From NCBI GenBank assembly GCA_022579005.1, contig MU401507.1, positions 126,066 through 190,065 of the forward strand: 64,000 nt of DNA. The letters run 5' to 3'. The notes below the pieces were generated by a model, which saw only the letters and a list, made by a program, of their open reading frames with translations, was not told where the DNA came from and ran no database searches. The first letter of the stretch is position 1. Every line of letters begins with the position of its first letter. Source of the stretch: Poronia punctata. Taxonomy: Eukaryota; Ascomycota; Sordariomycetes; Xylariales; Xylariaceae. Positions 1-12,065 of this stretch are shown here, piece by piece. The position numbers and the translations under genes were made by a program.

Positions 1-3000
1 TTTAAAATACTATATTTTTATTGCTAAAAGCTTAAGTATAAGTTTAGCTTTTTATTATTACGTTGCTAATTAATACTAAGCTTTTTTATAGTACTATTAA
101 GCTAATTTAGCAAAGTAGCTATGTTTTTAAAAGTTTTTTTAATTTTTGTATTGTTTATATTTAGCTGCTTTAAAGCTTTGTATTAAGTTTTGCTTATTTT
201 TTTAAAGTTGTTTATTTTATTAGTTAGCTTAGTAAGCAAGCTTAAAGCTAAGGCTTTTTTTTTAATTATTTATAATTTATTACGCTTGCAACCTTTACTA
301 CTACTATAACTAAGTAACTAAAATCTAGATCTAATTATAAGTTTAAAAGGTTTTAAAAGCTTAAAAGGTAGCAATATAGCGCTTGTGCTTAATATATTAT
401 AAAAGCTAGCTTTACTAGCTATTAAAAAAATAAGATTGCTAATTAAAATATTGTAACTTTTTTTTTTTATTTAATAAATATAAGTACTTTACTTAGTAAT
501 TATAATACTTAAAAAATAAATATAAAGTAGATTATTAAAAAAAAAGGACTTTATAACTAAGTTACTACGTTATAAAGTATATAAGTAGTTTTAATTATAG
601 TTTAGCACTTATTAAAGCTTATTGCAACGTTTATATATTAATAAATTAATACTAAAATATAAGTAAGCTTAGCTAAGTACGTTTTTAGTTTTATAAACTT
701 ATTAATAGCCTTAGCAAAAAAAAAATAGGTAAAAAAAATAAGTACTAGCGTTAGCTAAAATACTTTTTTTGTTGTTTAGTTAGTTAGTTGCTTTTTTTAA
801 TTAACTTAAATTTATAGCTACTTAAAAAATAGTGCTTTTATTTTTAAAAAGTAAAAAACAATAGTTTAGTATAGTTTAGTTTAGTTCTTGCAATTAAACT
901 GCTAAAGGCACTACTTTAAGAAGTATAGTTAAGGGTCTAGATTTTAAAGTATAAAAATAGTATTTAATTTTTAAAAGTTAGCTAAAATTTAGCAGTGCAT
1001 AGAATTTCTACTTTAGCTAGATTTTAGCCTTTATAGTTATAGGCGGACCTTATCTAATTTATTACGTATTAATAGTTAATTAAGCTAGTTTTAATTAACC
1101 TTTAGTACTAGATTTACCTACTATATAGGGAAGCCCTTTATATAGGTATATTAAAAACCTTTTATTAAAAAGTGCTAACGTTATAATAATTTAATTTTTT
1201 ATATATAGCTTTTATTATTTTTAAAAAGCTTATAATTTTTAATATTTACAGCAATACTATTGCTTAGTAAGCTATTTTAGCTATATATAGTAGCGCTTTA
1301 TAACTTTGTTTATAATAAGCTATTTTAAATAAAGTTAGCTTACTATTTATTTTATATATTAAAAACTAATTTTTAATTATATTTAAGTTTATATTATTAA
1401 ATAATTTAGTGCTAAATTGCAAATATTTATAAATAGCTTAAAAGTTTAGTTAATTTAGTTATTAAAGCTTTATAATAATTTTTATAGTTTTTAGTTGTTT
1501 ATTATATATTATATACGTTATTTTAATAGGTTTTAAAAGCTAATTAGCTAGTACGTTTAATTTGCTTGTTTAATATACTATTTATATATTATAATGCTTA
1601 ATTATATTTATAAAACGTATTATTTGTACTAATTAATTTGCTTTAGTATATAGCGTTAATAGTAATTTATAGTTTATATAAATTATTATTTTGCTTTTTT
1701 TAACTTAGTAGCGCTAATGTTATAAGCTTAGCATTATTGCTAATAACTTGCATTTTTATATAAAATAACGTTATTATATAGGCGTAAGCTTTTTTAAAAA
1801 ATAAGCTACTAAAAATAATGTTAATTTTTTGCTATATAAATATAGTTATATAATATATGTGCTTATATAATTTTAGCTAAAGTTTATATTTATTATTAAA
1901 AATAGCTTTTAATTAAAAGGTTTAATAATTAGTATAGTTATAATAGCTTTTTAAATAGCTTTTTAAGCTTTAATAGCTTTAAGTATTAGCGTTACTTTTT
2001 TATTTTTAAGTTTGCTAGTAAATATTATTAGTAGTGCTAAAAGTAATAAGTAACTTTTAATAAAGTGCTTAAAATAGCTTACTACGTTATAAAATGCTTA
2101 AATTTTTATAGTTATAAATAATTAAAGCTTTTTTAAAACTGTTTTTATTTTAGCTAAGTTTGCTTTTATATTTTTTTTAAAAATATAAAAGCTTAAAAAA
2201 ATGCTTTTATTTATATATATTAAGCTTTTTTTAGCGTTTAATATTATGCTATATTTTATTAGTTTTATAAAAAGTAAGCAATATTGTTTATATAGTTATT
2301 TTATTATATTAGCTTAAATATAAATATTATTTAGCAAGCTTGCTAGCTATTTTTTAAATAGTTTTATAATTTTGTTTATTAGTGCTTAAAAAGTTGCTAG
2401 CGTATTATAAAGCTTAAATAGTATTATAAGCTACTTAAATATGCTAAAAAGCATAATAAATACAGTTTTTTTAATATTTTCTTTTGCTACTTTAATTTAC
2501 TAAAATTTATTTTTTAAGTTAAAAAAAATGTACTATTTATAGCCTTTTGTACGTTAAATTTAGTTTATAGCGTTAAGTAATAAATAAGCTTTTTTTTTAT
2601 TTTTTTATTTAGTTTTTTATAATTATAGTATATTTACTAGATTATATTTTTGCTAATAGTTTTTTTATATATATTAAACTTTTTTAATAGATTTTTTAAT
2701 ATTAACAATGCTAGCGCCTTTTAAAAACTTATGCTTTTATAAATATAAATACTTTTATAAGCTTTTAAAAACTTTTTTATTATATTTTTTTATGCTAAGC
2801 TATATTAGCATAGTAGTAGTTATACTAGCTTTTTATTACTAGTGTTTATATAGTGCTTAGTTTGTACTATAATATTTATTTAACGCTTTTTTAAATTAAA
2901 TAAGCTTAAGTAAGTTTTTATATAATACTTTAAGTATACTTTAACTTAGTTTTTTTATAGCGTTTTTTTATATTATATAATAAGCTTAATACTTTTAACG

Positions 3001-5726
3001 TATGCTTATTTATAAGTTATATATATACTAATAAATTAAATAAGTATAATAAAAAGTTTTTTAGCAAATTTTATTAAAGTTATTACTTTTTTATTACTTT
3101 TAGTAATAAAAACAGCTTTTTATTTATAAAATATTTATTTTTTAATAATTATGTTTTTTAAAAACATTTTATTTAGCACTACTTTATAAGTTAAGCTTTA
3201 ATATATTAAAAGCTTTTTTTTAATTTTAAATATGCTTTATACTTTATAATCTTATATTATTTATAGCTTTTTGCTTTTAATATTATATATAATATTTTAG
3301 TATTAAAATTAATAAGGCTTAAAGTGCTTAGCTAGTAATTTTGTTATATAGCAAGCAATGCAGCTATAGTTTTAAAAAACTATAAATTTGTGCTTATTTA
3401 TAAGCTTTGCTTTAAATAAGTTATAATAATTTATATAGCTATTATAAATTGCTTTTTAGCTATTACTTATTTTTATATAGTAAATAATAAAGTTTTAAAC
3501 TTTATTACTTATAAACACGTTAAATAGTTTTTTTAGTTTTTAATTAATTTTATTATTTTTTAGCTTATTACTAAGATAGCTTTTTATTTTACTTTATTTA
3601 TTATTGTTATTATTACTATATATAATTTTTTTAAAGGCATAGGCGCTTTTTTATTTATTATAAGTATTATAAAGCCCTTACTAAAATTAAAAGTTTTTAT
3701 ATTTTAATAATTTATACTTATTTTGCAGTTTTTTATAAGTTTTATTAAAAAATAGCGTTTTTTTTAGTATTACTAACTTTTTTTTTATTTTAAATTTTAT
3801 TAGCTACTTAGCTTTTTTTAAGCAATTTTTTACTTAGTAGCTTTGCTTTTTATAATTAAAATACTTATTTTTTATAGCTTTTATTATATACTAAAGTTTT
3901 ATAATTTTGCTAACGTTTTTTTTATTTTTAGCAAAGTTTAAAATAGTAATATTATTTTTTAGTTATAATAAAACTTTATTTTAAAGTTTTATTATAATAG
4001 CTTTATTATTATAAATTTTTTTTTTAATTGCTTGCTTTACTACTAACTTAGCGTTTTTTATAATATATTTTATTACTTAGCTATTATTAAGGTTTAAAAC
4101 TTTATTTTTAATATATAACTATACTATAAGTATATAAGTTTTTAACTTATTAGCTACTATATTATATATTTACTACGTTTAGCAGCTTTTTATAAAAAAT
4201 TAATAATAAGCTTTTTATATTTAGTATATAAAAGCTACTATAGCTTTATTTTGCTTAAGTTTAAAGCTTATAAACTTTATAAAAAAGCTAGTAAAAGTAT
4301 TATAATTATAAAGTATTTAAAGTATTGCTTTAAAAAAGTTTACTTATATATATTTTATAGTATAGCATATAAATTTCTTTACTAAAAAAAAGTTTTTTTT
4401 TAATATTATAATAACTTTTATAGCTTATAGTTTATAAAGTACAAGTGCTTAAATAAGCTTTTTTTAAATTTTTTACAACTTATTTAAAACTATATTATTT
4501 GCTTTTTTTAACTTTAAGTAGTTAAGCAAAATTACTTTATTATTTTTATTAAAAGTTTTTTTTAGTACTAATATATTATATTTAAAGTATATATTTAAAA
4601 AAGCATATTAAATATTTTTTTTTATTTTATTTTATAGCCTTTTAAAGCTTTATATTTATAAAAGTTAATAGTTTAATTAAAAAGTTTTTTAGTATTTATT
4701 ATATTTACTAAGGTTTATATATATATAGTTTAGTTTTTAATTATTGCCGGCTTTTTTAAAAGGTTATATTTTAAGTTTTTAAAGTTAAAAGTAATAAGGC
4801 TTTATAGCTTTAAAATTTAAGCTTAAAAGCTTATAGCAGTTATTATTAAAGCTAGCTAAGTATTAATAAGCTAAGTTACTTTTTTTATTTATTTTATTTT
4901 AATATTTAAAATACTAAGCTGCTAGTTTATTTATTTTTAAAGTATAGCTATGCTTTTTATACCTTATAAAGCATTTTTAAATAATTTCTAGCTATTTAGT
5001 AATAATAGCGTACTATTTAATTTATTACTTTTATTAGCTATTATAATTAGTTAATAAAGTTATTTTTAATATAAAAATAAAGTTATTAAATTATAAAAAT
5101 AGCTATTTATGCATATAGCTCTAGCTTATTAAATTTATAATAGTAATAGTAACTAAAGTAAATTTATAAGTATAAAGCTATATATTAACTATTATACTTT
5201 TTTAGCTTAAAAGCAAAAAAGTAGAGCTATGTACTTATACTACTAATCTAGGTAGCCTAGTACCTTTGTTACATTTCTTTATACTAGTACTAAAGGGTTC
5301 CTTTTAATATAGTAAACAAAGGTCCTTTTTAATTATCTGTTTGCTCCTTTAATAGGTAGGTGAATTAAAACCTATAGGAGTGCGTTTAGTGTTTTAACTT
5401 TAGATTAGGGTTAAATTAGTACAGTATCCTTTAGGAACATACTTATATAATACATTTGCACATATAAAAAAGTATATAGTACATATAATACATTTCTTTT
5501 TAGCACCTTTTACCCTAACTACTACTTCTATTGTAAAAATAACACTTTTACCTTATTTACTACCTTTTAATTTACCTTATCGTCACTTTTTCTAGCGTTT
5601 TTACTACGTTTTTAGCATTATAGCTTGATTTTTTATACATACTAAAAAATATGCTATAAAGGGCACCCCTTGCTAGTCCTAGCACCTAACCTACTACCTC
5701 TAGTTCAGCACCTTACCTACCTATAA

Positions 5727-5763
5727 AAGGGCTTTTGCTAGCAAAAGGGCTTCTGCTAGCAAA
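5727..5763. repeat. Tandem pair of about 18 bp containing palindrome TTTTGCTAGCAAAA
   Basis: Two adjacent near-identical units (aagggcttttgctagca and aaagggcttctgctagca). Each is centred on a GCTAGC palindrome; the first forms a perfect TTTTGCTAGCAAAA dyad. They lie just before the 9-bp minisatellite, at the less degraded end of the left transposon block. Confidence 0.6.
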
Positions 5764-5811
5764 AAGGTTAGAAAAAGGCTAGCTAAAGCAGTAGCAGTAG
5801 TAGTAGCAAAA

Positions 5812-5919
5812 ATAGCAAAGGTAGCAAAGGTAGCAAAGGTAGCAAAGGTAGCAAAGGTAGCAAAGGTAGCAAAGGTAGCAAAGGTAGCAAAGGTAGCAAA
5901 AGTAGCAAAGGTAGCAAAA
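5812..5919. repeat. 9-bp minisatellite (gtagcaaag)n, about 12 copies
   Basis: About twelve head-to-tail copies of gtagcaaag with very few substitutions (atagcaaag at the start, gtagcaaaa twice near the end). Because the unit is three codons long it could be read as a tripeptide repeat in any frame (for example Val-Ala-Lys or Gly-Ser-Lys on the plus strand, Pro-Leu-Leu on the minus), but no open frame surrounds it. It lies inside the right-hand end of the left transposon block and looks almost free of RIP, so it may have expanded after the mutation. Confidence 0.8.
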
Positions 5920-5950
5920 GTAAGAAAATTATAAGCTAACGTAGGTCTAA

Positions 5951-7203
5951 AAGTTAAACTTCTTAGCTGTCATAATACCTACTTATTTAAGTGCAGATCA
6001 GCGTAAAAGTAAACACAGAAGAACTAGTTATTCCGACGGTACATATATCTTTCAAAGGTACAATATCATACAGAAATCATTCCGTATAATACAGTATCTG
6101 TATAATACAAAATTCAACCCTACTTTGGATGTCAGATCCCCCAATCCCCCGCCCTCTCCTCGAGGCTCGACCCCCTCCTGCCCTGAAGCTAAACCTAAGC
6201 CGGATTAGTGGATAAATCCCCAAAGTTCTCGGCTCTCCCGATAAAGCAATTGAACCTCTTATCGTGACACCTTCCCTCGAGAGCTCCCTGATGACGAAAC
6301 ATTCAATCGTTCCATCTTTGCTTCATCTTCGTCGCCACATCGTCTATACTTATACTGATAGCTTCAATCAATCAGTCATGGAATAGGTACCTAATCTAGC
6401 TCTGCCCCCATGGTATCGACTTTGGGGTGCAGGCCAAGCTAACTCTCGGACGTTTCTACCCACATTGAATATGACTACGAGAGACAAAGGCGGTCCAAGG
6501 CCCCAGTGCTGCCTTACCTTGGCCGCTATGTTGCTCCGTTTCAGCCTTGCAGTGACAGTCTCGAGCTCTGCAAATACGTGCCATCACTGAACTGATACTC
6601 GGGGACCGTGCCTGGCCATCGGACATCCTTATTGACCAGACCAGACCAGGTCGGGTAAGGAGCCCGTGGGATACCGCACCTATGAGATTACCTGTAGGAA
6701 AGTTGTTGGGGTCCGAGGCCGGGCCTTCTCTCGTCCGCGCTGATCGCCCGCCCCTAGAGCCGGGGAGTAGTAGGTTTATGGTATATCGAATTCATTGTGA
6801 CTGATACAGGCCATCGTCCTAGCCCTGTTCTCTCATTCCAAAGTAGTCGTTCCAAGGTGCAACCGTCCCTCTTCTAGTTCGCCGGTGTTACATGTTACGT
6901 GTACTGTCGTCGCCTCGATTCGTTACCGTTCGTTCATGTCCATTTCTCTCGAATCAACATCTGTTGGTCTAAACCTTGTCTGTCTAGGTGGTCCATGAAC
7001 AGGCTCCTTCTACGTCGATTTGGTTGTCCTTCACTTTCTCAACTCATGATAGCCTTGATCCCCTCTATTCGAGAACTATTTACTCGCCAGACATAGTACT
7101 CGCAGTCTTGATACGTCGGTCGCATAGATGACTTGATCATCACCTTCGAGACTCCCGTCAGGTTTAACGCCGCTGCTTACCGTCTTCGCGATCGGGCCTC
7201 AAC
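5951..7203. other. Intergenic, upstream of the receptor-like gene
   Basis: Base composition returns to normal after about 6,000. I see no supported gene. A plus-strand open frame of 65 codons at 6,899-7,096 has no recognisable features and probably lies in the 5' leader or promoter of the gene starting at 7,204. A short repeated decamer (gtataataca, twice) occurs near 6,083-6,112. Confidence 0.6.
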
Positions 7204-9326
7204 ATGACTCCATCGACGGGCAGCTTTGATTCCTTCAGCCACTTCGGCAACCAAGGATCTATAAACGAGAGCTGGCAATATCATCCAGCTGGCTTCTCGC
7301 AGGCGGCATCCAATGGTAGCTTTCACTTTGGATTCTTCAACGAATCTGCCTTTCTTACTGTGAAGTCGTCACGCCAATCCACCATCATCCTTTCCACATT
7401 CAACATTATCTCGGCGGCCGCCACAGCAGCCGGTGTTCTTTACGATAACTATACGAGTGCGGAAAGGTCATCTCCGAAGACAAACTCACAGTTCGGACAT
7501 GTCTCTAGAGACGGCCCAAGTAGAAAAGCTAAACATTGCTATAGTGTGAACATCTTGACTTGTGTCCGGGACCCTGACGTGTATCCTTTCATCCTCTCAC
7601 TTGGTATCGTGGCACAGGGCGTCGTCTTCGCCGTCTCACAGGCACAAGGAATGGACGGGCTGTTTCGGGATGGATGTGCTCTGATTTCACAGTTCGTGTG
7701 GCCTGGTGCGTCGCATTCCGCCCTTTCTCCTTTTCACTTTCCAAGCTAACTTGGCCCCTTAGCTGTTTTCATAGTGCCGTACATCCAAGTTGTCTTCGCT
7801 GTCGAAGCCACGTTACGAGCTTTGAAAATGAGCCACTCCTCGCCGAGAAGAAAATGGGCCATTGCGATTTGCTTGACGCTCATTATCGTTGCGCTTCTTG
7901 CAACTGGCCTGGTAACATTTTTTATTCGCCCTGCAAACGTCTGCTTCGCCTCGCTCTTCTGGTTCGTGGTACAATGGGCAGAAGGTGGCTTTACGCTCCT
8001 GGTAGGCGTAGTCGTCATTTTGACAGGATGCGCCTTGATAATCTACTCCACGCTCGGCAAATATCCGATGATAGAGGAGGGGCGCCGGGCTGGTGGGGTA
8101 AGAATGGTATATTATATCATTCTGGGAATTATCCCAAATGTACGTGGGAATATTCCGCGAGAAGAGAAATATATAACGGTCATGCTAATAGAAACCAGGC
8201 ATTGATAATCCCGTTCTTTGGTTACGCATCCTTTTCTAATCCGTTACTTGGTCACAGCCGGCTCGGACCAACATTGTCGATGGTGGCAACAGTTGCGGCC
8301 AATGTGACGGGGCTCATGACAGGTGGATTATATTTGTCTCTTCGGTCCGGAACTATTTCCAGCAATGATTCGAAGAAGCTCGGTGACCCGGGGCGCCAAC
8401 TCGCAAAATTCGAGAGAGAGATGCCAAGGACAGACGATGAGAGTTTCGACAACAATCCCACGCGATCCATAATTGGACCTCGATGGCCTCACGAAACAGA
8501 TAGCCAAGAAAGATGGGTAGATCGGGACGACTTTCTTCACAAAAGACCAGAAGGTGCCACTTCCATCAGTCCCGATGGCATGGCCCCATTGCGGCCGACT
8601 GGTATTTCCCAATATAATACGCCTGTACTACGCCCAGACCCTGCCACGCCACCCACATTCAAAGTCGCGGGGCGAAAACCATCGACATCATATGGGCTTT
8701 TCCCGACCAGGATAACCAACAGAACCTCGAAAGCTTCATCAACCTGCACGCACCACTTTCCCAATACCAACACTTCTAACGAGTGTTATGGGTTACTTCG
8801 GCCCCCGCCGCCCTTCCAGCCAGCAGGATTCCGCCACAGACGTGATATATCAATAGCTTCGAGCGCAACCGTACAAATAGGCCTACGTCTCTCTAATGTG
8901 GGCGATGCACGACCGATGCAGGGTGGTACCATCGGAGCCACCGAGAAGACGTGCGCCCTAGGTTGTCCTAAGAATCCCGAGGTCCTGGATTCCAATACGA
9001 CTAGGCCCAGCCCTTCTATAGCTTCAAGGAGGATATCCACCTCGCCAAGTCCACACCGCCTGATAGGATTAGATACATCTATGAAAACCTTACCACCCGT
9101 CCCGACCGACACCCGAGCCGAGGTGGATGAAACTTTGATTCTCAACCCTACCATCTATGACAGAAACAGTCCAACCAATGGGAAGATGCCCAGCCCAAAA
9201 GGAGTCGGCTTCAATGTGCCCTCGAGAATGAATACCACCCCAGTTGGCGTTGTAGAAGCGCCCGCTTCCATGTCCCCAGGCCGTGGTATATATGCTGGCG
9301 CTGATAACAATGCTACATGGATATGA
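7204..9326 (+). CDS. Fungal seven-transmembrane receptor-like protein
   Basis: Three exons: 7204-7705, 7763-8139 and 8199-9326, giving 668 residues. The 57-nt intron has branch site GCTAAC; an alternative acceptor at 7774 would drop four residues. The 59-nt intron starts GTACGT and has branch GCTAAT. The N-terminus of about 55 residues is polar with Asn-x-Ser sites (NES, NGS), consistent with an outside location. About seven hydrophobic helices follow: roughly residues 60-80, 127-146, 168-190, a Trp-Ala-Ile-Ala segment, two in the Cys-Phe-Ala-Ser-Leu region, the Met-Val-Tyr-Tyr-Ile segment that crosses intron 2, and a last one near the Val-Thr-Gly-Leu-Met-Thr-Gly stretch. The remaining roughly 300 residues are a Pro/Ser/Thr-rich, probably cytoplasmic tail. 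The architecture is GPCR-like and I recall similar uncharacterised fungal proteins, but ligand and coupling are unknown. The gene converges on the minus-strand gene ending at 9,638. Confidence 0.8.
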
Positions 9327-9637
9327 GTCTTGGGATTTTCCCCAACGTTATTTGCGCTAGAGGATCGACAGTCACATCACTGCCTACACCCGTACAAGAA
9401 CGTCTCAGCAAAATTATAATAAACAGACATTTCATATATATTGTATGCGATTTATAACACGATCACGTAATGTGAAGGTGTAGCGCAAAGATATACATGT
9501 CAACATAGTAGTCTAGGTAATCCACAAGAATCCTATAAATCATCACCAGTCATACACGATACCTAAACCACCGATAACACTCATCATCAATCCCTCTTCT
9601 CCCAAAGTGTACATAAGTAAGGCAAGTCCCTACCTAC
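9327..9637. other. Convergent intergenic spacer
   Basis: A 311-bp spacer between the stop codons of two converging genes. It is AT-rich and presumably holds both 3' untranslated regions. No other feature is visible. Confidence 0.6.
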
Positions 9638-10571
9638 TCAATCACTACCACTATCATCACCCCCCGATCCAACACCCGCTCCCTCACCCTCACCCCCACC
9701 ACCCGCCATAGCAGCCTTCTTCTCCCTCTCCTTCTGCCTCCTCTTCAACTTCTTCTCCCTATTAAGCCTCTTCTTCTTCTCCTGTATATGTCTCTCCTTC
9801 TCCTCCTTTGACCTCTTCTCCCTTTCCTCTTTTTCCTTTTCCGCCTTTTGTCTAACGCGTAAGATGATTCGTCTCTTTTTCCCCGGACGACGTTTTTTCC
9901 CCTTTTCTTCCTTCTTCCCGTCCCCCTCTACTTTTGTCGTTTCATTAGTACTAGTAGTAAGATGAATAACCCTCCAAGGCTTCTCCAACCCCCACCTCCT
10001 CTTCCCCGCATCGGCAAACAAATACTCCGGACTGACAGCCACACTCTTGAACATTTCTCTTTCTGTCGGGGTCGGGGTTTCGGCGATGTAGTATGATCTC
10101 GGTCGGGAGGGGATTACGAACGAGCCAATCTTTTCCGAATTTTCGGATGTGGTGTTGGGGTCTTGGGCTTCTAGGATTATTTTGTGGGTTGGTTCTTCGT
10201 CGCGGAAGAGACGGAATGTGAAGGATTCTTCTTCTTCTTCATCTTTTTCATTTTCATTCTGTTTTTGTGGTTGTGGTTGTGTGGTGCTGGGGGTGGTGGT
10301 GGTGGTGGTGATGAGATCAAGGTCAAATAATCCCGATAATTGCGCGTTTATCTTTGCGAATAACGCGGCCGATTTATCTCCTTCTCCCTCTTCTCCTTCA
10401 GATGATGATGATGATGAGGCTGGGTCTGAGTCTGAGTCATACAAGTCCTTACGTCGGACTCTGGGGGTTGCACATATAGATGTATATTTTAGTTTTGAGA
10501 TTTCATCTTCTTCGTTACATTTTTTTTTGTGAGTTTGTAACATACCGTTTTGCTTCTGGTAGTTGAAACAT
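9638..10571 (-). CDS. DUF2011-type fungal protein, probably nuclear
   Basis: Model: exon 1 at 10571-10546 (26 nt, MFQLPEAKR), an 85-nt intron 10545-10461 (GTATGT...CCCCCAG), and exon 2 at 10460-9638, giving 282 residues. The splice joins MFQLPEAKR to VRRKDLYDSDSD, a start characteristic of the fungal DUF2011 family as I recall it. The single open frame continues upstream to 10708, but its first 60 or so residues are low-quality intron and leader translation. The protein has runs of Ser, Glu and Thr, a central conserved-looking part (LSGLFDLDLI; SFTFRLF; GSFVIPSRPRSYYIAETPT; WGLEKPWRVIHL), then a very long Lys/Arg/Glu-rich helix with probable nuclear localisation signals and a Gly/Glu/Ser-Asp tail. 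The molecular role is unknown. The low-complexity runs come from visible microsatellites (TTC, GTG, GAT). Confidence 0.75.
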
Positions 10572-11813
10572 TTTTTATTACCGATTACAAGCAAGAGAAA
10601 AGAAGAGATGTGATGTGTAATTTGACTTGGGAGAGTAAAATAGTGGTATGAAAATCTGCTACCTCTCACGGGGGGTTCTTTTTTTCCATCATTCAAACAT
10701 TTATTCAATACCTAAGGTAGCTGGACAACAGCCCAGCAAAAGGGAGAGAAAGTAACGTACGAGTAGGTAAGATAGGTATGAATTGATTGAATTGATGAGG
10801 TAAGGCAAGGTAATGTGAACGCGTAGCGGCGAGGGCCAGGTATTGTGGATCCCACACCAGGGGAACAGATAAGGATTCTCTTATCAGTCAGACAGTTTCA
10901 TCGGACCCCCCCCCCCCCCTCCCCTACGATACGCAGCAAGCAACACCCAAGTTTTACACTAGTTGACCACAACACTGCTCTTGTTTCACCTTTAAACCAA
11001 CGTCCGTCTCTTTCAATTTTCTTATACCTACCTACCTACAGGCCTCTGTAAACATATAATACGGCATTATAGGTCATGATTCCACCCCGCATTCTTACTC
11101 TCATTTTCCATAGAAGAAAAGTGAATGAATCGCCAAGCAAAGCCAAAAGAAGCGATACTATAACAAGTTTCACCCTTTCTATGAGTAGGTTGGGGGTCAT
11201 CTAGGTAGGTAGCTGACAACGATCAATCAGTCAGCATTGAAGCACATGACAAGACAAGATTGATATCCCGCCACGTTCACGTACACGTATTCAGCTTCTT
11301 ATACGTTTAGACTACCTACCTATTTAGACAACCTAACGCGACCATTAGAAGACATGCAGCAGCTAATCTGCCAAGTAAAAGCGAATACCTACCTCAGCCG
11401 CACACAAGCCCCCCCAACGGTCTTGGAAGCATGTCATGTGCATGGTTAAGACTCAAGATAGGTATAAAGTGACGGCTCGGGAAACCCCATCGCTTCACTC
11501 ATTTAGACAGAAGGCCCCTCGTAGTCAGGTATATATACAGCATACAACCATTGGGATTGACCTCTGCGGACTTGCCCCCCTACTTTTCCACTTTGTCAAC
11601 ACCAACAACGACTGCGGATGTTAAGCCAGATCATATAAATTCACCTAGAAGTCATATAATATTCACCTCCCTGCGCCACACCACCTCTTTGACGGTTCGC
11701 ATATACCCCAATGGCAGGGGTGACGGCTATTGATACAAGGTAACACTTATTAACCCATCCTATCCATTCTAACCTAGGATCCTATGTTATATATCTCTAG
11801 ATGCCAAAATGTG

Positions 11814-11862
<49 letters not shown>

Positions 11863-11863
11863 G

Positions 11864-11896
<33 letters not shown>

Positions 11897-12025
11897 TATA
11901 AGAGTAAAGAAAGAGGAGATATTNNNNNNNNNNGGGTTTCCGTCTTTTTTTAAATTTTAACATTTTTTAACCCATCATATCCTTTTTAACTTTGTTTTTT
12001 TTTTTTTTTTTTTATTTTTTTAAAA

Positions 12026-12065
<40 letters not shown>

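Larger units (their letters stand above)
1..5950. mobile_element. RIP-degraded transposon block (left island)
   Basis: Extremely AT-rich block, dominated by TA steps with CA, TG and CG scarce, and with stop codons scattered through every frame. This is the signature of repeat-induced point mutation in ascomycetes. No open frame survives. On the minus strand around 3,813-3,867 the translation keeps the spacing of a CCHC zinc knuckle (C-x2-C-x4-H-x4-C): the first three ligands read Y, Y, Y, as C-to-T changes on either strand would give, and the last Cys is intact. That suggests a gag/ORF1-like protein of a retroelement running on the minus strand. I found no convincing reverse-transcriptase motif here, so the class is open. 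The left end lies outside the window. The right edge is gradual, with 5,250-5,950 less degraded and base composition normal by about 6,000. Confidence 0.75.

Noticed and set aside
5812..5919. Regular repeat array as a possible CRISPR
   Set aside because: Units are contiguous 9-mers without spacers, in a eukaryotic transposon block.
7674..8198. Upstream half of the long plus-strand frame that ends at 9326
   Set aside because: Only the part from 8199 is coding; before that the hydrophobic receptor helices lie in the other frame, joined by splicing.
10149..10532. 127-codon plus-strand frame opposite the DUF2011-type gene
   Set aside because: It is the antisense reading of Glu/Ser/Thr microsatellite runs.
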